A stretch of 64,000 bases of DNA from Bacteroidota bacterium (GTDB lineage Bacteria > Bacteroidota > Bacteroidia > Bacteroidales > VadinHA17): NCBI GenBank assembly GCA_018262715.1, contig JADFDS010000011.1, positions 227,760 to 291,759 of the forward strand. The letters are read 5' to 3'. Positions within the stretch are counted from its first letter, which is position 1. Every line of letters starts with the position of its first letter. A model generated the notes under the pieces. The model did no database searches and was not told the origin of the DNA. It saw only the letters and a program-made list of their open reading frames with translations. Positions 42,830 to 51,982 of this stretch are shown here, piece after piece. Position numbers and translations under genes: made by a program.

Positions 42830-45649
42830 ATGAAAATCAAGATTCCTGTACTGGTACTGATTTTTGCAGGGTGGAGCCTGGCCGTGTCATCACAGGTGAT
42901 TACCACAGATCCGGTCTTCGCCCTTGCCTCAGCGCCGGTGGTGATTACGTTCCACGCTGACAGGGGTGACATGGGAATGAAGGATTACACCGGAGACGAT
43001 GTATACGCTCATACAGGCGTTATCACCAACCTGAGCTCAGGCCAGTCTGACTGGAAGTATGTTGTCTCAGGAACCTGGAGCACCACGGTGCCGCCGCCTG
43101 ACAAAGTAAAGCTGACGCGTGTTGACGCCAACACATATACACTTACCATTTCGCCTTCAATAAGGGCATTTTACGGCGTCCCGGAATCGGAGACGATTCA
43201 GAAAATGGCTTTTGTGTTCCGCAACGGCAACGCCTCGCATACCGGCCGTGACAACAATGGTGCGGATATTTTCTACAACGTCACGGTGGAAGGCAGTTAT
43301 GAAATCCTGCTTTCACAACCTGCCCTTTATACTTCCCTGGTGAATACAGGAGATGTGGTGCCTGTTTCATTTTCTGCTTCTGTATGTGATTCGCTTATTC
43401 TCTACCAGAACGGAGTACAGCTTAAGAAAGTGACCGAGACAACCCTGAGTCATACTGTTACCGCCGGCGGATCAGGAAGCTACAAACTGCTCGTAAAGGC
43501 ATGGCACAACAATGTCATGAAAGCTGATTCCGCCTACTATTTCATACGTACTCCAACTGCGGTGGCACCTGTTCCGGCAGGGCTGAAACCAGGAGTGAAC
43601 ATCACGGGAGACAACTCGGCGGCATTCCTTCTTTATGCCCCCTACAAGAGCAGCGTCTTTGTCATTGGCGACATCAACAACTGGATTCACAGCAGCGAGG
43701 GTTTCATGAAGAGAAGTCCTGACGGCAACTGGTACTGGCTTGAGGTGACAGGACTTGATCCTGACGAGGAGTACGGATTCCAGTACCTTGTTGATGAGAC
43801 GCTCCGGATTCCTGATCCTTATACCACAAAGGTGCTTGACCCATGGAATGATAAGTTCATTGACGAATCTGTTTACCCTGGCCTCAAACCCTACCCGGAG
43901 GGATTGACAAATGAACTTGTGTCAGTCTTCCGGACACGCCCTCCGGAATACCCCTGGAAAAACAACGACTTTACAGTTCCTGCAAGGGATACCCTGGTAA
44001 TTTATGAGATGCTGGTGCGTGATTTTGTGGCGACACACACATTCAAGACTGTGCGTGACACGCTTGATTACCTGAAGCGCCTGGGAGTTAACGCCATCGA
44101 GCTGATGCCTGTGAATGAGTTCGAGGGCAACAGCAGCTGGGGATACAACCCTTCAATGTATTTCGCAGTGGATAAGTATTACGGTACCCCTGATGACCTG
44201 AAAGAGCTGATTGATGAATGTCATGGAAGAGGAATAGCTGTAATTATGGACATTGTCCTCAACCATTCATACAATTCCAATCCGCTCGTAAGGCTCTACT
44301 GGAACAGCACGAACAATCAACCTGCAGCGAACAATCCGTGGTTTAATGTCACGACACCCCATTACTACAGTTTCGGAGGTTCCGATTTTAACCATGAGAG
44401 CAATGCTACAAAAGCACTCGTTGACAGTGTATGTCATTACTGGATTGACGAGTTCAGGTTTGACGGTTTCAGGTTCGACTTTACCAAAGGGTTTACCAAT
44501 AAGACCAGTAACAGCGATTATTCGGTATCGGCGTATGACCCCTCACGGATAGCCATTCTTAAACGGATGGGTGACAGGATCAGGGCTTACAAGCCTGATG
44601 CCCTGCTGATACTGGAACACTTTGCCGACAACGCCGAGGAAAAGGAACTGGCAGCATATGATTTTTTCCTTTGGGGCAATGGAAAGTGGAGATACGAAGA
44701 CGCCTCAACCGGCAACTCTTCAGACATCTCTGATGCATCCTGGAAACTTCTCGGTTTTGACAGGCCGGGGGTGATTGATTACATGGAGAGCCATGACCAG
44801 GAGAGGATTATGTACCTCAATCTTACCCAGGGGAAAGCTGAAGGAGGATATAATATCAGGGATTTCAACACTGCCATTAAAAGGGTAAAGCTTACAGCCA
44901 CGTTCTTCCTGACAATACCAGGCCCGAAGATGCTCTGGCAGTTCCAGGAACTGGGGTATGACGTCATCCTCGGTGATGGCTACCAGAGACTTGAGGAGAA
45001 GCCTGTAAGATGGGATTATTATACTGTTGCCGTCAGGAAGAATCTGTTCGACAACTTCGCCGGTCTGATAGAACTTAGAAAGAAGTATCCTGCCTTCTCC
45101 TCGGACAACTTCACTCTCTACCAGAGCGGGATGACGAAGAGGCTGAACATTGTTCATTCTGACATGGATGTGGTGGTTCTGGGCAACTTTGACTTTTTCC
45201 CCCGGACGATTGATCCTAATTTCACCCGCACCGGCAATTGGTATGAGTTCTTCCGCGGCACCCAGGTTGAGGTGAACGCTTCTAACCAGAATACACCCAT
45301 CTCCCTCGTGCAGGGAGAATACCGGATCTATACTTCAAAACAGGTTACCAGGCCGTCGTTCCTGCTTGGTATGGAGGATCCGCTTGCCGACGACGGTGAA
45401 GGCCTGATGTTTGATGTCTACCCGAATCCCTTCCGTGAGAGGGCAGTGATTAAATTCGCCGGTGACGACCAGTATCAGCCGCACACGGTTGAGGTGATCT
45501 CCGCCACCGGAGCTGTGGTTCAGATAATGAACACGCCCGCGGGCATAGATGATGTTATCCTGGATGGTTCTGCACTTGACGCGGGAGTATATTACCTGAA
45601 GGTGACAGCAGGAAGGGTGTCTGCCGTAAAAAGGGTGGTAAGGTACTAG
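42830..45649 (+). CDS. T9SS-exported GH13 alpha-amylase-family glycosidase
   Basis: 939 residues with a signal peptide (VLIFAGWSLAVSSQ). N-terminal Ig and starch-binding-like domains (about 20-240) precede a CBM48-like E-set (AAFLLYAPYKSSVFVIGDIN, about 255-345). The GH13 barrel carries all four signature regions: DIVLNHSYN, FDGFRFDFTKG (nucleophile Asp), LILEHFAD (acid/base Glu) and MESHDQER. The last 80 residues are a T9SS sorting domain (VYPNPFRERAVIKF, AGVYYLKVTAGR), so the enzyme should be secreted or anchored outside, where it makes the first cuts in starch. Confidence 0.92.
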   Translation: MKIKIPVLVLIFAGWSLAVSSQVITTDPVFALASAPVVITFHADRGDMGMKDYTGDDVYAHTGVITNLSSGQSDWKYVVSGTWSTTVPPPDKVKLTRVDANTYTLTISPSIRAFYGVPESETIQKMAFVFRNGNASHTGRDNNGADIFYNVTVEGSYEILLSQPALYTSLVNTGDVVPVSFSASVCDSLILYQNGVQLKKVTETTLSHTVTAGGSGSYKLLVKAWHNNVMKADSAYYFIRTPTAVAPVPAGLKPGVNITGDNSAAFLLYAPYKSSVFVIGDINNWIHSSEGFMKRSPDGNWYWLEVTGLDPDEEYGFQYLVDETLRIPDPYTTKVLDPWNDKFIDESVYPGLKPYPEGLTNELVSVFRTRPPEYPWKNNDFTVPARDTLVIYEMLVRDFVATHTFKTVRDTLDYLKRLGVNAIELMPVNEFEGNSSWGYNPSMYFAVDKYYGTPDDLKELIDECHGRGIAVIMDIVLNHSYNSNPLVRLYWNSTNNQPAANNPWFNVTTPHYYSFGGSDFNHESNATKALVDSVCHYWIDEFRFDGFRFDFTKGFTNKTSNSDYSVSAYDPSRIAILKRMGDRIRAYKPDALLILEHFADNAEEKELAAYDFFLWGNGKWRYEDASTGNSSDISDASWKLLGFDRPGVIDYMESHDQERIMYLNLTQGKAEGGYNIRDFNTAIKRVKLTATFFLTIPGPKMLWQFQELGYDVILGDGYQRLEEKPVRWDYYTVAVRKNLFDNFAGLIELRKKYPAFSSDNFTLYQSGMTKRLNIVHSDMDVVVLGNFDFFPRTIDPNFTRTGNWYEFFRGTQVEVNASNQNTPISLVQGEYRIYTSKQVTRPSFLLGMEDPLADDGEGLMFDVYPNPFRERAVIKFAGDDQYQPHTVEVISATGAVVQIMNTPAGIDDVILDGSALDAGVYYLKVTAGRVSAVKRVVRY

Positions 45650-45732
45650 GTCTGAAGGTCTGAAGGTCTGAAGGTCTGAAGGTCAGGAAAATTCTATCGA
45701 CCTTCAGACCTTCAGACCTTCAGACATCAGAC
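45649..45732. repeat. Hairpin built of tandem GGTCTGAA units
   Basis: Four and a half copies of the 8-bp unit GGTCTGAA (45649-45684) face three and a half inverted copies (GACCTTCA, 45699-45725) across a 14-nt spacer, followed by ATCAGAC. The first unit begins in the stop codon of the GH13 gene. The structure forms a hairpin of about 27 bp between convergent genes. Confidence 0.75.
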
Positions 45733-45734
45733 AT

Positions 45735-45766
45735 AAAAAACCCGGACTTTGGATCCGGGTTTTTTT
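45735..45766. terminator. Bidirectional terminator between convergent GH13 genes
   Basis: AAAAAACCCGGA and TCCGGGTTTTTTT surround a 7-nt loop. The A-run and T-run make it work in both directions. Confidence 0.88.
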
Positions 45767-45787
45767 GTCTGGGGGAAGCCTGTCTGT

Positions 45788-47158
45788 TTACTTTACCAGT
45801 ACCATATATCCCCACGGCTCCAGCTGCATCTTCCTGCCCTGGGCGATCTCCACGCTGCCATCGGTGAAAAGATCCCTGTAGGTTCCTGCGGTGGCTCCGT
45901 CCTTCAGCGCCACAGTCACCGGCTTACTGCTGATGTTGAGGATAGTCAGAACCTCATTCTCACCCTTTACCCTCTTGTATGCGACCACATTCTTCTGGCT
46001 TGTCTTCAGCACATCGTATGATCCGCCTTCAATGCCATGACGAAGTGCCGGATGTGAAGTGCGCAGGTGAACCAGCTTCGTGTAGAAGGGAGTAAGTTCG
46101 GTCTCCTTCCACTCGATCGGGTCGCGCTTGAAGAACTCCAGTCTCTTGTCAAGGTCAGCCTCCTGGCCGTTGTAGAGAAGAGGTACGCCGGGAACGGTAA
46201 AGAGATAGCAGGCGAATGCCTTCTGTGCTTCACCCATCTTCTCGTCGATTGTGCCGTTCCACGAGTTTTCGTCATGGTTGGTCATGAAGCGCAGCCTGTA
46301 TGACTCGGGAGCATAACGCTTCAGCTCATACTGAATAATGCTGTCGAGGGCAGACGGTCTGCGCTGGCCTCCTGCCACGGCGTTCATCAGGTGATGATGC
46401 GCCCAGCCGTAGTTCATGTCAAAGGCACGCTCGAGCAGGTATGAATGCTCCTCATCCTCTGCTAGCATCAGCACCGGCCTGACCGAGTTGAGCTCGGTAG
46501 TGGCCCTGAACCAGAACTCCTCAGGTACCAGTCCCGGGAAGTCACAACGGTAGCCGTCAATGCCAACCTCTTCGACCCAGTACCTCATGGCACCAACCAT
46601 GTAATCCCAAAGCGGCTCTGCAGTGTAGTCGAACTGGATCACATCGGTCCAGTCAAACGGCGAGATAAATTTCCCTAAAGAATCCTTTTCATACCACTCC
46701 GGGAATTCGGTGGCAAGAGGATTATCCCATGCCGAGTGATTTCCTACCCAGTCGAGAATCACGTGGAAGCCCATGGCATGGGCAGTGTCAACAAGCGCTT
46801 TAAAGTCGTCTATAGTCCCGAACTCGGGATTGATCCCTTTATAATCACTGATGGAATAGTAACTGCCGAGTTCTCCCTTCCTGTTTAATTCGCCGATGGG
46901 ATAGATGGGCATGAACCACAGAACGTTCACTCCCAGTTCCTTCAGCTGAGGAAGTCTCTCCTGCACTCCGGCAAAGGTCCCCTCATCGGAGAACTGCCGG
47001 GTATTAATCTCATAGAGAACCATGTTACGGGTCCAGTCGGCATGGACGACAGTGGTCTTCAGAGGCTCAATCACCGCGGCCGGTTTCGGCCGGCAGGCTA
47101 CCATCAGTGTTGCTGCACCGATGAACAGAATTAAAATCTTGAAAATGTGCTCTTTCAT
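45788..47158 (-). CDS. GH13 alpha-amylase-family lipoprotein
   Basis: 456 residues. The signal sequence ends with a lipobox-like LMVAC (IGAATLMVACRPKPAA). The GH13 barrel has DWVGNHSAWDN, IDGYRCDFPG (nucleophile Asp), LMLAEDEEHS (Glu) and FMTNHDENSW, and a short C-terminal beta domain (VLTILNISSKPVTV). It resembles small cell-surface or periplasmic alpha-amylases of Bacteroidota starch loci. Last gene of the minus-strand arm, 10 bp after the SusA-like gene. Confidence 0.9.
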   Translation of the reverse strand: MKEHIFKILILFIGAATLMVACRPKPAAVIEPLKTTVVHADWTRNMVLYEINTRQFSDEGTFAGVQERLPQLKELGVNVLWFMPIYPIGELNRKGELGSYYSISDYKGINPEFGTIDDFKALVDTAHAMGFHVILDWVGNHSAWDNPLATEFPEWYEKDSLGKFISPFDWTDVIQFDYTAEPLWDYMVGAMRYWVEEVGIDGYRCDFPGLVPEEFWFRATTELNSVRPVLMLAEDEEHSYLLERAFDMNYGWAHHHLMNAVAGGQRRPSALDSIIQYELKRYAPESYRLRFMTNHDENSWNGTIDEKMGEAQKAFACYLFTVPGVPLLYNGQEADLDKRLEFFKRDPIEWKETELTPFYTKLVHLRTSHPALRHGIEGGSYDVLKTSQKNVVAYKRVKGENEVLTILNISSKPVTVALKDGATAGTYRDLFTDGSVEIAQGRKMQLEPWGYMVLVK

Positions 47159-47168
47159 TGTGATAAGG

Positions 47169-49013
47169 TTATTTTAGTTCAATAATCATTGCTGTCTGCG
47201 GGGCTATGGTAAACGATTTCAGATCGTCGATCTTCCGACCTGAGATGATATCAGTTCCGGAGGTGAATCCTTCCAGTGACCCGGCATATTTCTCACCGCT
47301 GATGGCACGGTTCTCCTTGCTGTTGGCGTTGATTATCACCATTACGCTTTCGCTGCAGTCATATCTGAAATAGACATAGACGCCGTCTGAAGGGATATAG
47401 TGTTTCAGTTTGCCGGTATGTATCACCTCCTTATTCTTCCTCCAGTTCAGGATAAGCGTTGTAAAATCAAGTGCTTCCTTCTCCTGTTCAGTAAGGCCGG
47501 TGCCTGTGAATACATTTCTGGCATCGCCGGGCCATCCGCCCGGGAAGTCATCTCTCAGCCGCCCGTCACCAAGGCTCTTGTCGCCTTCCATGACTATCTC
47601 CGTGCCGTAATAGAGCTGTGGTATGCCCCTTGTGGTCATGATGAAGCTCAGCCCCAGCTTGTACGCTTCGAGGCTTTTGCCGGTCTGGGTGTAGAACCTC
47701 GTCATGTCATGGTTGTCAAGGAATATGACGTTCCTGAGCGGTTCGGGGTAGAGGTAGTCCTGCGACAGGGCATTATAGATCTTCGAGAGTCCGTCGGTGG
47801 GATTGGTCTTGCCTTCGAAGGCCCTGTGAGTTGCAAAGCAGACGGGGAAATCGGTCACCGATGGCAGATTTGACCTGTACCCGTCGCTGTTTTTCTTGTT
47901 ATATGCCCAGTAAGAGATCTGAGCCGGGTCATCATACCACACTTCGCCTACAATGAAGAAACCGGGGAACTCATCGGTAACCCGCTTTGCCCATCTTGAC
48001 ATCATGTCAGGCTGGGGGTAAGGGTAGGTATCCATTCTGATGCCGTCGAGATCGCTGAAGGCAATCCACCACAGGCTGGTCTGGATAAGATAGGTCTCTA
48101 CAAGGGGATTGCTCTGGTTGAGGTCAGGCATGGTCACGTCAAACCATCCTTTTTCCATCAGCATCCTGTCGCTCTCCGCGGCGTACGGGTCCATGTAGGT
48201 GGAAGCCCTGTAATTGGTGCGGGTGAACTCATCGAACTGATGTATCCAGTCCTTTGACGGAAGGTCCTTCATCCACCAGTGGAAAGATCCTGTATGATTG
48301 AATATCATATCCATTACCACTTTCATTCCTCTTTTGTGCGCTTCGGTCACCAGGTTTTTGAACTCGTCATTGGATCCGTAGCGCGGATCAGATTTGTAGA
48401 AATCAGTTGTTGAATAGCCATGGTAGGAGGAGTGCTGCTGGTTATTTTCAAGGAACGGGTTCAGCCATATTCCTGTAACCCCCAGCATATGGAGGTAATC
48501 GAGGTGATCCTCTATTCCCTTCAGGTCGCCTCCGTGCCTGCCTCCCGGCTTGCTGCGGTCAGCCTGTTCCGTCATACCCGCAACGTTGTCATTGGAGGTG
48601 TCGCCGTTGGCGAAACGATCTGGCATCAGCAGGTAGATCACGTCTGAGGAGTTGAATCCTCTTGCCGGTCCGTCCGGCCTGGCCAGGAGGGGATAGCTGT
48701 GTGTAAGCTTCTGCCTGCCGTGGGTGAATGTCAGGGTCACGATTCCCGGAACGGCCTCATCTGAGATATTCAGGTTGACAAAGAGGTAGTTCGGGTTTTC
48801 AGTCCGGACCAGAGTACTGACGTCAACTCCCGGATAATCAGTTTTCACGTCGTATGATCCGATCTCCCTGCCGTAGACCATCAGCTGAAGGGCATCATTC
48901 TTCATCCCCGTGAACCATGATGGCGGGTCAACGCGTTCGATAACCTGTCCCTTCGCCGGCAGAAGTACCGGAATCATGAATAAAACAAGCGCCTGAAATA
49001 TTCTTTTCATCAT
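47169..49013 (-). CDS. susA: SusA-like neopullulanase / cyclomaltodextrinase
   Basis: 614 residues with a signal peptide (LVLFMIPVLLPAKGQ). An N-terminal cyclomaltodextrinase Ig domain (VIERVDPPSWFTGMKNDALQL, about 22-110) precedes the GH13 barrel with MDMIFNHTGS, DGIRMDTYPY, FIVGEVWYDD and FLDNHDMTRF, and a C-terminal domain (YIPSDGVYVYFRY). SusA enzymes act in the periplasm on imported maltodextrins. Its ATG overlaps the GH65 stop by 4 bp. Confidence 0.93.
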   Translation of the reverse strand: MMKRIFQALVLFMIPVLLPAKGQVIERVDPPSWFTGMKNDALQLMVYGREIGSYDVKTDYPGVDVSTLVRTENPNYLFVNLNISDEAVPGIVTLTFTHGRQKLTHSYPLLARPDGPARGFNSSDVIYLLMPDRFANGDTSNDNVAGMTEQADRSKPGGRHGGDLKGIEDHLDYLHMLGVTGIWLNPFLENNQQHSSYHGYSTTDFYKSDPRYGSNDEFKNLVTEAHKRGMKVVMDMIFNHTGSFHWWMKDLPSKDWIHQFDEFTRTNYRASTYMDPYAAESDRMLMEKGWFDVTMPDLNQSNPLVETYLIQTSLWWIAFSDLDGIRMDTYPYPQPDMMSRWAKRVTDEFPGFFIVGEVWYDDPAQISYWAYNKKNSDGYRSNLPSVTDFPVCFATHRAFEGKTNPTDGLSKIYNALSQDYLYPEPLRNVIFLDNHDMTRFYTQTGKSLEAYKLGLSFIMTTRGIPQLYYGTEIVMEGDKSLGDGRLRDDFPGGWPGDARNVFTGTGLTEQEKEALDFTTLILNWRKNKEVIHTGKLKHYIPSDGVYVYFRYDCSESVMVIINANSKENRAISGEKYAGSLEGFTSGTDIISGRKIDDLKSFTIAPQTAMIIELK

Positions 49014-51322
49014 TTTTCAAATCTCCTTTCTTCCCCGGTTTTCAGCGTGACCTGCTCTCCGTAAACGGCAAGAGGTATCTCAGCCTGTGAGAGGTTGACC
49101 ACTATCACCTTTGTGCCGTTGACCTCAACCCTGAATGGATTGTTCCGGTATCTGATTATAAATGAGTATGATTCCCACGCTGCTGGAATGACCGGATTAA
49201 GACAGACACGCTCATTGCGTATCCGCATCCCGCCGAATCCCTCCACTATGGCGAGCCATGTCCCGGCCATGCTGGTTATGTGGAGTCCGTCCTTCACCTC
49301 ACGGTTGTAGTCATCAAGGTCGAGCCTGGCGGTGCGGAGGTACAGGGTATAGGCACTCTCCGTGTCATGCAGCCTGGCTGCCAGCACGGAGTGGATGCTT
49401 GCCGAGAGTGATGATTCATGCACGCAGCGCGGCTCATAGAAGTCGAAATTGCGCCTGATGGTATCCTCGTCGAAATCATCCTCGAAGAAATAGATCCCCT
49501 GGAGCACATCGGCCTGTTTGATGAAGACCGACCGGAGAATTCGGTCCCATGACCAGTGCTGGTTCAGAGGCCGTTCAGCGGGGTCAAGGTCTTTGACCGT
49601 CTGCTGCAACTTGTCCATGAATCCGTCCTGCTGCAAAAAGATTCCAAGATCATGGTGCGCAGGCAGGTACATGTTATCAATTATCTCCTTCCAGTGATTC
49701 AGTTCTGCCTGTGTATCAAGATGTGTGCGGGTGACAACGGCGTTATACTTCACCTTGCTGGCTGACCGGAGCCAGTCGAGGATGTCAGAGGTGTATTTCA
49801 GTGTCCAGCGTGCCAGCGTGTTTGTATACCAGTTATTGCTGACGTTGTTCTCATACTCATTTGGACCGGTAACGCCAAGGATGACATACCTGTTTTTTTC
49901 CTGTGACCAGTTGCTCCTCTGCGCCCAGAAGCGCGAAAGGGCTATCAGCACCTCGAGGCCGTATTCCGAAAGATAATCCTGGTCGCCTGTGTGCCTCACA
50001 TAGTTGAAGATAGCATAGGCGATGGCGCCGTTGCGGTGTATCTCCTCGAAGGTTATCTCCCATTCATTGTGGCACTCCTCGCCGTTCATCGTGACCATCG
50101 GGTACAGGGCTGCCCCGCCCGTGAATCCCAGTTTCTTCGCGTTCTCAATGGCTTTGCCCAGGTGTTTATACCTGTAAAGCAGCAGGTTGCGTGCCACGTG
50201 TGTGTCTGACGTGCTCAGGTAGAAGGGAAAGACGAAAGCCTCTGTGTCCCAGTAGGTGCTTCCACCGTACTTTTCGCCGGTGAATCCCTTGGGCCCGATG
50301 TTCAGCCTGGGATCCTCACCGGTATATGTCTGGTTCAGCTGGAAGATGTTGAACCGTATTCCCTGCTGTGCTGCTATATCACCACGGATGACGATATCAC
50401 CATGTTCCCACTTCTGGGCCCATGCATTACGGTGGGCCTCAAGTAATGCGTCAAAGCCCTTTGCGGCGGCCTTGCCGGCCGTAGCCATTGCCTTCGCCGC
50501 GATCCCGTCCACGGGATGGTTGAAAGAGGAAAGTACCGCGGCATATGTGGTCACCGTGAAGGTGTCTCCGTCAGCACAGGCGGATGTGAATGCACAGTGA
50601 GCGGTTTTGTCGGTTGTGGTAATAACCGGTTCGCCCTTTACCGGCTTACCGTTCATGGTGAATATATTTTCCATCGCAGTGGCAACCACGAAAGCTGTTT
50701 TTCGCGTCTGCGCAACAACAACTGAGCGTCTGCCATCACGTGAAGCCGATTCGTTCTCCCAGAACTTCTCGTCGTAATTGGCATCCTCATTATATACATC
50801 GGCGTTCAGCCAGGGAATAAGTTCCAACTTACCGCCACCCCTTTTGATCCGCACGCTGTAACTGATTGCGGCCAGTTCGGGCTCATCCATCGAGAGGAAA
50901 CGCCTGGCGGTCACCTCTGCCTCCCTGCCCGAGGGCATCACCGCTGTGAACATTCGCGTCAGCACCCCTTCCTTCATGTCAAGCTCCCTGCGGAAACTCT
51001 TCACTTTGCACTTTACAAGGTCAAGCTCCTCATCATCAATGCGTACTATTATGTTTGTCCATGAAGGCGCGTTGGGAACCTTGGCAAAGTATTCCGGGTA
51101 ACCGACTTTCCACCATCCGACAACGGTCTTGTCAGGATAATAAACACCGGCCACGTAGTTGCCCCGGAGTGAGTCGCCGGTATATGTTTCTTCAAAGTTT
51201 GCCCTCTGTCCCATCATTCCGTTACCCAGGGCAAATATGCTCTCCGAATCGCGGCCTCTCACGGGATCAAACCGTGTCTCGATGATTTTCCACTCATCGG
51301 GCTGAAAACGTGAATCAGTCAT
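49010..51322 (-). CDS. GH65 maltose (or related disaccharide) phosphorylase
   Basis: 770 residues, no signal peptide, cytoplasmic. GH65 order: N-terminal beta-sandwich (ESIFALGNGMMGQRANFEE), helical (alpha/alpha)6 barrel with WDTEAFVFPFY and the catalytic Glu in GVTGPNEYENNVSNNWYTN, and phosphate-site HESSLSASIHS. It uses phosphate to split maltose into beta-glucose-1-phosphate and glucose. Kojibiose or trehalose phosphorylases share the family, but the starch context and PgmB favour maltose. Followed by susA with a 4-bp overlap and preceded by pgmB at 6 bp. Confidence 0.92.
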   Translation of the reverse strand: MTDSRFQPDEWKIIETRFDPVRGRDSESIFALGNGMMGQRANFEETYTGDSLRGNYVAGVYYPDKTVVGWWKVGYPEYFAKVPNAPSWTNIIVRIDDEELDLVKCKVKSFRRELDMKEGVLTRMFTAVMPSGREAEVTARRFLSMDEPELAAISYSVRIKRGGGKLELIPWLNADVYNEDANYDEKFWENESASRDGRRSVVVAQTRKTAFVVATAMENIFTMNGKPVKGEPVITTTDKTAHCAFTSACADGDTFTVTTYAAVLSSFNHPVDGIAAKAMATAGKAAAKGFDALLEAHRNAWAQKWEHGDIVIRGDIAAQQGIRFNIFQLNQTYTGEDPRLNIGPKGFTGEKYGGSTYWDTEAFVFPFYLSTSDTHVARNLLLYRYKHLGKAIENAKKLGFTGGAALYPMVTMNGEECHNEWEITFEEIHRNGAIAYAIFNYVRHTGDQDYLSEYGLEVLIALSRFWAQRSNWSQEKNRYVILGVTGPNEYENNVSNNWYTNTLARWTLKYTSDILDWLRSASKVKYNAVVTRTHLDTQAELNHWKEIIDNMYLPAHHDLGIFLQQDGFMDKLQQTVKDLDPAERPLNQHWSWDRILRSVFIKQADVLQGIYFFEDDFDEDTIRRNFDFYEPRCVHESSLSASIHSVLAARLHDTESAYTLYLRTARLDLDDYNREVKDGLHITSMAGTWLAIVEGFGGMRIRNERVCLNPVIPAAWESYSFIIRYRNNPFRVEVNGTKVIVVNLSQAEIPLAVYGEQVTLKTGEERRFEK

Positions 51323-51328
51323 TTTGAA

Positions 51329-51982
51329 TTATAAGTTTCTCAATTGTTTCAAACTAATTTTATTAAGACCGGGAATGACGAGATCAGCCCTGCCAAGCAG
51401 CTCGGGGCTGCCTACTCCCACACACTTCATTCCGCCGGCGATTGCCGCCTCTATACCTGCCTGCGCATCCTCGAAAACAATGCACTTCGAGGGCGACAGC
51501 TTCATTTCCTGTGCGCCCCTGAGGAATACCTCGGGGTCAGGCTTGGCCTTCGATATCTTGTTTCCGTCAATGATCACATCAAACATATCACGAAGGTTAA
51601 TGCCGTCAAGGATTGTTCCGGCGTTTTTGCTGGCCGAGCCGATGGCTGTCAGGATGCCCTCTTTCCTGAGCGTTTTGAGGAGCTTCACGCTGCCCGGGAG
51701 GATCTCATCCGGTTTCATGCCGGAGATGAACTCAACATACCAGCCGTTCTTCCTTGCCGCCAGCTCCTCCTTTTCCTGTATGGTGGCATGGATGTTTCCC
51801 TTGCTGAGAAGGATCTCCAGTGAAGCCATCCGGCTGACTCCCTTGAGAGCCTCATTATCTTCGAGGGTGAATATAAAACCGAGCTCCTTTGCCAGGCGTC
51901 TCCAGGCCATGAAGTGATATTTGGCAGTGTCGACGATAACGCCGTCGAGATCAAAAATGCACCCTTTCAGATCCATCATCAC
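51329..51982 (-). CDS. pgmB: Beta-phosphoglucomutase
   Basis: 217 residues of the HAD superfamily. The phosphorylated Asp and acid/base Asp lie in FDLDGVIVDTA, the cap contains LKGVSRMASLEILL, then IGSASKNAG (Ser motif II), SKAKPDPEVFL (Lys motif III) and VFEDAQAGIEAA (motif IV). It turns the beta-glucose-1-phosphate from GH65 into glucose-6-phosphate. ATGA overlap with the MFS gene upstream. Confidence 0.94.
   Translation of the reverse strand: MMMDLKGCIFDLDGVIVDTAKYHFMAWRRLAKELGFIFTLEDNEALKGVSRMASLEILLSKGNIHATIQEKEELAARKNGWYVEFISGMKPDEILPGSVKLLKTLRKEGILTAIGSASKNAGTILDGINLRDMFDVIIDGNKISKAKPDPEVFLRGAQEMKLSPSKCIVFEDAQAGIEAAIAGGMKCVGVGSPELLGRADLVIPGLNKISLKQLRNL

Noticed and set aside
45649-45732. 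CRISPR array
   Set aside because: Units are 8 bp without spacers and face inverted copies; no cas genes are present in the window.
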